Shown one piece after another: positions 57,847 to 64,000 of a DNA stretch of 64,000 bases (position 1 is the first letter of the stretch; each line of letters begins with the position of its first letter). The translations under genes and the position numbers were made by a program. Origin of the DNA: DATBSL01 sp963729875. GTDB lineage: Bacteria > Acidobacteriota > Vicinamibacteria > Fen-336. The DNA is taken from positions 992,001 to 1,056,000 of the forward strand of contig CAVSPR010000004.1 of the NCBI GenBank assembly GCA_963729875.1. The letters are read 5' to 3'. The notes beneath the pieces are model-generated. The model made no database searches. It saw only the letters and a list, made by a program, of their open reading frames with translations, and was not told the origin of the DNA.

Positions 57847-59652
57847 ATGGAGAGCGTGAGGCCGGGCATCCTGGGACGGCTGCTGAAGACGCTGGGCGTC
57901 CTCGGAATCGCCGGACTGATCGCCGCACCTGTCGCCGCGGCACCCGGGCGTCGGCCAAACATCGTCGTCATCCTCGGCGACGACTTGGGCTACGCCGACA
58001 TGGGCTCGTTCGGCAGCGAGATCCGGACGCCGAGCCTCGACTCCCTGGCGAAGGATGGCGTGCGCTTCACGACCTTCTACACGCACGCGAGCTGCTCGCC
58101 CACCCGGTCGATGCTGCTGAGCGGCGTCGACACGCACCTGAACGGTCTCGGCAACATGGACGAGTGGACGGCACCCAACCAGATGGGCGTGGACGGGTAC
58201 GAGGGCTATCTCAACGATCGCGTGGTGACGCTGCCGCAGCTCCTCAAGGACGCCGGCTACCACACCTACATGGTCGGCAAGTGGCACATGGGCAAGGCGC
58301 CCAGCCAGATCCCGGCCGCCCGCGGGTTCGAGCGCGACTTTTCGATGCTCGACGGGGCGGGCAGCTACTGGGACATGACGAACTTCACGGCCGCGTCGCC
58401 GCTGTCGGTGTTCACCGAGGACGGGCGCTATCTGACGCGGCTTCCCAAGGGCTACTACGCGACGAGGACGTACACCGACAAGCTGATCAGCTTCATCGAC
58501 GAGAGCCGCGGCGACGGCAAGCCCTTCTTCGCCTACGTCTCCCACCAGGCGCCGCACGACCCGTATCACCTGCCGCGGGAGTGGCGCTCCCGACACGTCG
58601 GCGAGTACGACAAGGGCTGGGACGCGGTGCGCCAGGAGCGGCTGAAGCGGCAGGTCGAGCTCGGCATCACGCCCCCGGGCACGCGGCTCGCCGAGCGCAT
58701 GTGGTTCGTGCCCGATCCCGTCCTCCTCGCCCCGGCGACGAGGGCCTTCTTCGGAAAGAAGATGGAGCTCTACGCCGGCATGATGGAGAACCTGGATTTC
58801 CACGTCGGCCGGCTGATCGACCACCTCAAGAGGATCGGCGAGTACGAGAACACGGTCTTCATCGTGTTCGGCGACAACGGCGCCGAGGGGGCCGACCTGT
58901 TCGGAATGATCGCGGGCACGTCCGGCTCGCGCGACTTCCTCTTCGCGGCGGTGAAGTGGTCGCAGACCGATCCCAACGCGTGGGGCGACCCGGGCACGTA
59001 CGTCGCCTACGGCCCGATGTGGGCACAGGCCTCGATGACGCCCTTCAGCCAGTACAAGGGCTTTCTCGCGGAAGGCGGCATCCGGAACGCGCTCGTCGTC
59101 AGCGGCCCGGCCGTCAAGCGGCCCCGGGGAAGCGTCAACCACGGCGTCATGCATGTGGCGGACATCATGCCGACGCTGCTCGAGATGGCCGGCGCCGCCT
59201 ACCCCAGGACCTGGCAGGGCCGCGACCTGCCACCGCTCCTGGGCAAGTCCTGGGTCCCGATGCTCGCGGGCCAGGCCGAGTCGCCGCGGACGAAGGAGGA
59301 CGTGCTCGCCTGGGAGATCTTCGGCAACCGCGCGGTCCGGCGGGGCGACTGGAAGGTGCGCTGGCAGGTCAAGCCCTACGGCAAGAGTGACTGGGAGCTC
59401 TTCGACCTCGCCACGGACCCCGCGGAGCGGAAGGACGTCGCCGCGGAGCAACCCGACACGCTCAGAGAGATGGTCGCGCTCTGGGACGAGTACGTCCGGA
59501 CGAACCACGTGGTCCTGCCCAGCCGCACGCCGTTCGAGACCGCGGAGAAGCAGCTTCCGCAGCGCGTCCAGGACGACCCGGGCTTCCCGCCGATGACCAC
59601 CAAGCGGCAGTTCGTGCCGCCCAAGGACATGCTGGCCGAGCCGAAGAAGTGA
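57847..59652 (+). CDS. Secreted type I sulfatase
   Basis: 601 residues from ATG 57847 (GGGAGTGGG upstream) with a signal peptide to AAAP. The formylglycine motif is CSPTR in THASCSPTRSMLLSG (Cys matured to formylglycine). Metal and substrate ligands: VVILGDDLGYADM, GKWHMGKAP, HQAPHDPYH and FGDNGAEGADL. It hydrolyses sulfate esters, arylsulfatase-like. The length and the insert around TEDGRYLTRLPKGYYATRTY fit the ~600-residue arylsulfatase A group. Its regulator is presumably the divergent AraC gene and its partner the channel downstream. Confidence 0.95.
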   Translation: MESVRPGILGRLLKTLGVLGIAGLIAAPVAAAPGRRPNIVVILGDDLGYADMGSFGSEIRTPSLDSLAKDGVRFTTFYTHASCSPTRSMLLSGVDTHLNGLGNMDEWTAPNQMGVDGYEGYLNDRVVTLPQLLKDAGYHTYMVGKWHMGKAPSQIPAARGFERDFSMLDGAGSYWDMTNFTAASPLSVFTEDGRYLTRLPKGYYATRTYTDKLISFIDESRGDGKPFFAYVSHQAPHDPYHLPREWRSRHVGEYDKGWDAVRQERLKRQVELGITPPGTRLAERMWFVPDPVLLAPATRAFFGKKMELYAGMMENLDFHVGRLIDHLKRIGEYENTVFIVFGDNGAEGADLFGMIAGTSGSRDFLFAAVKWSQTDPNAWGDPGTYVAYGPMWAQASMTPFSQYKGFLAEGGIRNALVVSGPAVKRPRGSVNHGVMHVADIMPTLLEMAGAAYPRTWQGRDLPPLLGKSWVPMLAGQAESPRTKEDVLAWEIFGNRAVRRGDWKVRWQVKPYGKSDWELFDLATDPAERKDVAAEQPDTLREMVALWDEYVRTNHVVLPSRTPFETAEKQLPQRVQDDPGFPPMTTKRQFVPPKDMLAEPKK

Positions 59653-59693
59653 CCGCCATGTCTCCCTGCATTCTTCGTGAAGGAGCCGAGGTC

Positions 59694-60692
59694 ATGAACG
59701 AGAGCAGCTCGAGGAGAATCGGCACGCGGTGGTGGCCCGCGCTGGCGTCGGTGCTCGCCCTGGTCGCGCTCGGACCGCCGGTGGCGTCGGCCCAAGTACC
59801 CCCACGCTTCTACTGGAAGACCCTGTCGGGGGCGAATGCCGTCCCGATCATCGTCAACTCGCTGAGCGGCAACACGAACCCGTTCGATCCCGCCCACACG
59901 GTGTCGCCCGGAGCCAACATAGACGCCACCCTGTTCCTGGCGGGCTACGCACGCACGTTCACCCTGGGAGGTCGCGCGGCCCTCCTCGCGGTGATCGAGC
60001 CGATGGGGCGACTCTCGGGCCAGGTCACGGCGGCGGGCCAGACGATCACCGAGTCGGCTCGGGGGTTTGGCGACCCGATGGTCGAGCTCGATGTCAACCT
60101 GATCGGTCGAAAGGCGCAGAAGAACCTGGTCGACGCATTGCGCTACACGCCGGGGTTCTCTCTCGACCTGATCGCCGACCTCGCGGTGCCGATCGGCGAG
60201 TACGACAACACGCGGTCGCTCAACCTCGGCCAGAACCGCTGGTACGGGCGCGTGGGCGCGCCCATCGTCTGGCAGCTCGGCCCGTGGGTGCCGGGCCGGC
60301 GCACGACCCTGGAACTCTTGCCCGCGGTCTGGCTCTTCGGGGCCAACGACGACTTCGTCGGGCAGACGCTCACGACCGACCCGATGTTCCAGGTGGACGG
60401 GCACCTGACGCGCGACTTCACCGAGCGCATCTGGGGGTCGCTCGACGGCACCTGGTACACGGGCGGCCAGGCGACGATCGGCGGGGTGCCGGGCGAGAAG
60501 ATGAACAACCTGGGATTCGGGCTCACCCTCGGTTACCAGATCAACGACAACCTAGGCCTCACCGTCGGCTACAAGTCGACCGTCAACGACAGCGCCCCCG
60601 GGGACCTTCAGATGGACGGGTTCATGGTCTCGCTGGTGGCGGGGTGGCACCCGCTCGTCGAAGGCGCTCGACGGCTGAAGGGCGAGAAGTAG
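59694..60692 (+). CDS. Outer-membrane transporter (Phenol_MetA_deg/PF13557-like)
   Basis: 332 residues from ATG 59694, with AAGGAG 10 bases before. Signal peptide WWPALASVLALVALGPPVAS ending AQ. The barrel holds strands such as LGGRAALLAVIEPMGRLSGQ, FGDPMVELDVNLIGRKAQKN, GVPGEKMNNLGFGLTLGYQI and NDNLGLTVGYKSTVNDSAPG, the pattern of aromatic-compound channels. It lies 41 bp behind the sulfatase, so it may take up or release the product of desulfation. Confidence 0.85.
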   Translation: MNESSSRRIGTRWWPALASVLALVALGPPVASAQVPPRFYWKTLSGANAVPIIVNSLSGNTNPFDPAHTVSPGANIDATLFLAGYARTFTLGGRAALLAVIEPMGRLSGQVTAAGQTITESARGFGDPMVELDVNLIGRKAQKNLVDALRYTPGFSLDLIADLAVPIGEYDNTRSLNLGQNRWYGRVGAPIVWQLGPWVPGRRTTLELLPAVWLFGANDDFVGQTLTTDPMFQVDGHLTRDFTERIWGSLDGTWYTGGQATIGGVPGEKMNNLGFGLTLGYQINDNLGLTVGYKSTVNDSAPGDLQMDGFMVSLVAGWHPLVEGARRLKGEK

Positions 60693-60771
60693 TCATGACT
60701 GCGTCGGAGCCGAGCCCCGGGGCGGTGGCGCTCGAGGCAGTGGTGGTGGTCGGGTGCCCCCTCGGTGCGAG

Positions 60772-61959
60772 CTACGAACCTGCAGGTCGGTCGCCCCAGA
60801 GCGGCGCCATGTTCTCGACGTACTTGTAGCCGGTCCCGGTGTCGAACAGGACCACCGTGTCGTCGGGGGAGAGGTGCCCCGAGACCTTCAGCTTGCGGGC
60901 GGCGGCCACGGTGGCGCCGCCCTCGGGCGCCATGAACAGGCCCTCGGAGGCCGCGCCCTCCTTCACCCCGTCCACGATCTCCTGCTCTGAGACGGCGATG
61001 GCCGCCCCGTGGCTCTCGCGCAGCCCCCGCAGGATCAGGAAGTCGCCGAGGGCCTTCGGGACGCGGAGGCCGTGGGCGTGGGTGGTGGCGTTCTCCCAGT
61101 ACGGGGCGTCCTCGCGGCCCTCCTGGAACGCCTTCACGATCGGCGCGCAGCCCTCCGCCTGCACGGCGTACATGCGCGGGCGCTTCGCGCCGACGAAGCC
61201 CATGGCCTCCATCTCGGCGAAGGCCTTCCACATCCCCACGAGGCCGGTGCCCCCGCCGGTCGGGTACAGGATCGCGTCGGGCAGCGCCCAGTCCAGCTGC
61301 TCGGCGATCTCGTAGCCCATCGTCTTCTTGCCCTCGACGCGGTAGGGCTCCTTGAGGGTGGCGCACTCGTACCAGCCGTGCGCCTTCGCCTGCACGGCGC
61401 ACACCCGCCCGGCGTCGGTGATGAGCCCGTCCACCATCTCCACGTGGGCGCCGTAGGCCTCCGTCTCCATGACGAACAGACGCGCGATGTCCTTCGGGAG
61501 GAAGACGTGGGCCTTCAGGCCGGCCGCCGCCGCGTAGGCGGCGAGGGCGCTCCCCGCGTTGCCGGCCGAGGGGAGGCAGAGGTCGGTGGCGCCGAGGGCC
61601 TTCGCCATCGACACGGCCATGGAGAGGCCCCGCGCCTTGAACGAGCCCGTCGGGTTGCCGCCCTCCTCCTTGACCAGGAGCTTCGGCAGGCCGAGCCGCG
61701 CGCCGAGGCGGGGGGCGGGGAGGAGCGGCGTCATGCCCTCGCCGAGGCTCACGCGCTCGGCGCCCTCGGGAAGAGGCAGGACCTCGCGGTAGCGCCACAT
61801 CGTGGGCTCGCGCAGGGCGAGGTGCCCCGGGCGCATCTCGCGCGCGGCGCGGGCGAGGTCGTACCGGGGGTAGAGCGGCGCGCCGCACTCGCACACGGTG
61901 TAGACGTGGCCGGGCGCGTAGTGCTTCTCGCACTTCGTGCAGTCGAGATGGGTGAGCAT
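60772..61959 (-). CDS. thrC: Threonine synthase
   Basis: 395 residues. An N-terminal Cys4 knuckle (CTKCEKHY...CECG) is followed by the PLP fold: EGGNPTGSFKARGLSMAV has the Schiff-base Lys, PSAGNAGSALAAYAAAAG the phosphate-binding loop, and YPTGGGTGLVGMWKAF the Gly-rich cofactor site. It converts O-phosphohomoserine to threonine. Of the short class without the large N-terminal domain of the E. coli enzyme. Confidence 0.95.
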   Translation of the reverse strand: MLTHLDCTKCEKHYAPGHVYTVCECGAPLYPRYDLARAAREMRPGHLALREPTMWRYREVLPLPEGAERVSLGEGMTPLLPAPRLGARLGLPKLLVKEEGGNPTGSFKARGLSMAVSMAKALGATDLCLPSAGNAGSALAAYAAAAGLKAHVFLPKDIARLFVMETEAYGAHVEMVDGLITDAGRVCAVQAKAHGWYECATLKEPYRVEGKKTMGYEIAEQLDWALPDAILYPTGGGTGLVGMWKAFAEMEAMGFVGAKRPRMYAVQAEGCAPIVKAFQEGREDAPYWENATTHAHGLRVPKALGDFLILRGLRESHGAAIAVSEQEIVDGVKEGAASEGLFMAPEGGATVAAARKLKVSGHLSPDDTVVLFDTGTGYKYVENMAPLWGDRPAGS

Positions 61960-61993
61960 GGGCGCTCCCTCCGGCAGTGGCCGGATTATAGCT

Positions 61994-63010
61994 TCAGCGC
62001 GCGGAGGCGAGCGCCCACATCTCGAAGCCCCGGCCGAAGAGGTCCTCCTCCTCGAACTCCCACACGACCGTGTCGCCGGTGACGCACGCGTTCGCGCGCA
62101 GGATGGGAGCCGGCATGACGAGCGTCGCGCGGAAGCGGACGGGCTCCGAGCCCGGGGGCGTGAGGAGCGGCAGCCCGGCCTGGTCGAGCTGCTCGAGGAG
62201 CGCCTCCCCCAGCCGGTTGAAGGAGGCCTCGGCGGCGGCCGCGACGTCCTCGGGCGGGGTCCCGGGGGCCAGGGCCACGAGCCGGGCCTCGAGGTCCTCC
62301 TGCTTCTCGTCGAGGCGGTCGAAGAGGGTCTCGAGGTCGCGCCTCTCGCGCGGGCCGTACAGCGGCCGCTCCGCGAGGAGTGCGATCTCCCGCGCGAAGG
62401 GCTCGGCGAGCCGCTCCCGGTAGGCGCGGCGCACGTCGGACTCGCGCGGCCCGGCGCCGACGCCCGAGCGGGCGAGCTCCTTCGCGAAGCCGTCGGCGAA
62501 GTCCTCGTCCCGCTTGATCGCCGCCCGAGAGAGGGTCCGCGCCGCGGCGAGGGGGGAGGAGGGGTCGCGGAAGACCTCCTTGTACTCGTAGGTCTCGTGC
62601 TCCACGTCCACGAAGGCGGACACGGCGTTGCGCGCCGGCTGGGCCCGGGGGGCGCGCGCGCGGAAGAAGTCGCCGTCGGCCTCGTTCGGCGAGGGCAGGG
62701 TGGCCTCGAGGACGACGAGGTGGAGGCCCGTCTCGGTCTCCTCCCGCACCTGCCAGGGCTCGCCCGAGGGGAAGCGGTGCCACGTGCGCAGCGGGTCGTC
62801 CTCCGGGCGGATGGGGACGCGGGCCCCGGCCTTGTTCGTGTCGACGCGCTCGAGGCGGTACTCGACGCGCCGCGTGCAGGTGCCGTCGCCGTGGATCTGC
62901 GTGAAGAGGTCGACGCTGAGCCGGTTCTCGATGCATCCCACGAGGGGTGACGCGAGCAGGAGCGTCACCCCGAGTCTTGCCGTTGGGAGCGGCGGGAGGA
63001 AGGCCATCAT
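61994..63010 (-). CDS. Predicted lipoprotein, unknown
   Basis: 338 residues; signal LGVTLLLASPLVGCIENRLS with a lipobox ending in Cys. The mature part is highly charged and helical (FADGFAKELARSGVGAGPRE, then LETLFDRLDEKQEDLEARLV) with beta segments at both ends (DLFTQIHGDGTCTRRVEYRL; VRFRATLVMPAPILRANACV, TGDTVVWEFEEEDLFGRGFE). No family is recognised. It resembles periplasmic proteins of unknown role with a C-terminal immunoglobulin-like strand set. Confidence 0.8.
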   Translation of the reverse strand: MMAFLPPLPTARLGVTLLLASPLVGCIENRLSVDLFTQIHGDGTCTRRVEYRLERVDTNKAGARVPIRPEDDPLRTWHRFPSGEPWQVREETETGLHLVVLEATLPSPNEADGDFFRARAPRAQPARNAVSAFVDVEHETYEYKEVFRDPSSPLAAARTLSRAAIKRDEDFADGFAKELARSGVGAGPRESDVRRAYRERLAEPFAREIALLAERPLYGPRERRDLETLFDRLDEKQEDLEARLVALAPGTPPEDVAAAAEASFNRLGEALLEQLDQAGLPLLTPPGSEPVRFRATLVMPAPILRANACVTGDTVVWEFEEEDLFGRGFEMWALASAR

Positions 63011-63103
63011 CGAGAGCCTACCAGACGGCTTTCACCGGGGCTTTCCGGAACGGAGAAGAGAGAGAACGGAACGGAAACAGAGGGCCAACGGCACGGCCCA
63101 GAA

Positions 63104-63140
63104 ATCACTCGGATGCCGCAGGAGCAGGCATCCGAGTGAT
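63104..63140 (-). terminator. Intrinsic terminator after frr
   Basis: Perfect 14-bp stem ATCACTCGGATGCC / GGCATCCGAGTGAT with a 9-base loop, beginning two bases after the frr stop on the minus strand and followed by TTTCT. Confidence 0.85.
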
Positions 63141-63141
63141 G

Positions 63142-63702
63142 TCAGACCTCCATGATCTCCGCTTCCTTCTTCTTCAGGGCCGCGTTGATCTCCTCGATGG
63201 ACTGGTCGGTCAGCTTCTGGACCTCGGCGAGGGCGTGCTTCTCGTCGTCCTCGCTGAGCTCGTGCTCCTTGAGCAGCTTCTTCAGGTGCTCGTTCGCGTC
63301 GCGGCGCACGTTGCGGACGGCGATGCGGCCCTCCTCGGAGTGCTTGTGGGCGACCTTCACGAGGTTCTTGCGGCGCTCCTCGGTGAGGGAGGGGATGGGG
63401 ATGCGGATGATCTTGCCGTCGTTCTGCGGGTTGAGGTCGAGGTCGGAGGTGCGGATGGCCTTCTCGATCACGGGGAGCAGCGAGGGGTCCCAGGGCTGGA
63501 GGGTGATGAGCGTCGGGTCGGGGACGGCCAGGTTGCCGACCTGGCTGAGGGGGGTGGGCGTCCCGTAGTAGTCCACGCGGATGGTGTCGAGCATCGCGAG
63601 CGACGCGCGGCCGGTCCGCATGGTCCCGAGCTCGCGGAGCAGGGTGTCCACGGCATTCCGCATGCGGCCCTTGGCGTCGGCGACCATCTGCTTGAGAGGC
63701 AT
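63142..63702 (-). CDS. frr: Ribosome recycling factor
   Basis: 186 residues, normal length. Family landmarks: DAKGRMRNAVDTLLRELGTM, RTGRASLAMLDTIRVDYYGT, PLSQVGNLAVPDPTLITLQP, WDPSLLPVIEKAIRTSDLDL, then NPQNDGKIIRIPIPSLTEER and VRNVRRDANEHLKKLLKEHE. It releases ribosomes from mRNA after termination with EF-G. It starts 2 bases after the pyrH stop, the usual pyrH-frr pairing. Confidence 0.98.
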   Translation of the reverse strand: MPLKQMVADAKGRMRNAVDTLLRELGTMRTGRASLAMLDTIRVDYYGTPTPLSQVGNLAVPDPTLITLQPWDPSLLPVIEKAIRTSDLDLNPQNDGKIIRIPIPSLTEERRKNLVKVAHKHSEEGRIAVRNVRRDANEHLKKLLKEHELSEDDEKHALAEVQKLTDQSIEEINAALKKKEAEIMEV

Positions 63703-63704
63703 CG

Positions 63705-64000
63705 CTACTCCTTGACGAGGGTCCCGATCGTCTCGCCCAGCACGACCCGGCGCAGGTTTCCCTTGCGCTTGAGGTCGTAGACGATGATCGGGAGGTGGTT
63801 GTCCATGCAGAGGGAGATGGCGGTCGTGTCCATCACCCGGAGCCCTTTCTGCAGCACCTCGAGGTAGGTCAGGCGGTCGAACTTCTTCGCTTTCGGGTTC
63901 TTCATCGGGTCGGCGTCGTAGATGCCGTCGACCTTCGTGGCCTTCAGGATGACCTCGGCCTTGATCTCCATCGCCCGCAGGGCGGCGGCGGTGTCGGTCG
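63705..64000 (-). CDS. pyrH: Uridylate kinase, C-terminal part (5' end outside window)
   Basis: The visible 98 residues read TDTAAALRAMEIKAEVILKA, then TKVDGIYDADPMKNPKAKKF and TYLEVLQKGLRVMDTTAISL with CMDNHLPIIVYDLKRKGNLR, matching the end of UMP kinase (amino-acid kinase family). It phosphorylates UMP to UDP. The gene continues past the right edge. Confidence 0.97.
   Translation of the reverse strand, partial: TDTAAALRAMEIKAEVILKATKVDGIYDADPMKNPKAKKFDRLTYLEVLQKGLRVMDTTAISLCMDNHLPIIVYDLKRKGNLRRVVLGETIGTLVKE

Overview
The window is very GC-rich bacterial chromosome with dense coding on both strands. The gene content (HAF-repeat and sortilin/BNR-repeat secreted proteins, DUF2252, an MglA-type GTPase fusion, two-component regulators with sigma-54 activators, many outer-membrane beta-barrels, a sulfatase) fits an uncultured Acidobacteriota-like or deep Myxococcota-like Gram-negative lineage. 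This placement is an inference from content only; no rRNA gene is present.

Layout. 1-2.7 kb: an operon with an NtrC-type regulator, a single-domain receiver, a tiny CxxC/CxxC protein and a further gene running off the window. 3.2-8.7 kb: pectate lyase, GH30 hydrolase and a sugar aminotransferase, plus a HAF-repeat protein. 9-17 kb: housekeeping genes (hemW, a spermidine-synthase-like protein, lepA, a TonB-like protein, lhgO, an MFS carrier). 17.1-18.9 kb: a cyclic-nucleotide-binding domain fused to a CoA-acylating aldehyde dehydrogenase. 19.1-21.1 kb: an AbiEi/AbiEii toxin-antitoxin pair with an operator-like palindrome, followed by what may be the stump of a phage-resistance ATPase.

21.1-38.6 kb: a segment bounded by a 46-bp perfect direct repeat. 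One copy is the 3' end of an intact tRNA-Ala(CGC) gene (38615-38690). The other is a detached tRNA 3' fragment (21103-21148). This is the signature of an integrative element, although no recombinase gene is visible. The segment carries a PAS/sigma-54 regulator, a CoA-disulfide reductase with a rhodanese domain, a SulP anion transporter, a glucose dehydrogenase, a ferredoxin-nitroreductase, a signal-peptide-less DszB-like sulfinate desulfinase candidate, a Tat-type rhodanese and several outer-membrane proteins. Together they suggest an organosulfur-handling island.

38.8-50.7 kb: MglA-like GTPase fusion, dGTPase, Na+/solute symporter, P1 peptidase, a cluster of DnaA-box-like motifs, polytopic membrane proteins, and an asparaginase/DMT/AlaX operon. 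50.8-60.7 kb: sortilin-type protein, Tat aldo/keto reductase, and an AraC regulator divergent from a sulfatase and an outer-membrane channel, with a candidate AraC operator between them. 60.8-64 kb: threonine synthase, a lipoprotein, and the pyrH-frr pair with a strong terminator.

About twenty conserved genes are split by single-base frameshifts. Most behave as one extra base and look like residual assembly errors rather than gene decay, so those genes are annotated across their full span.
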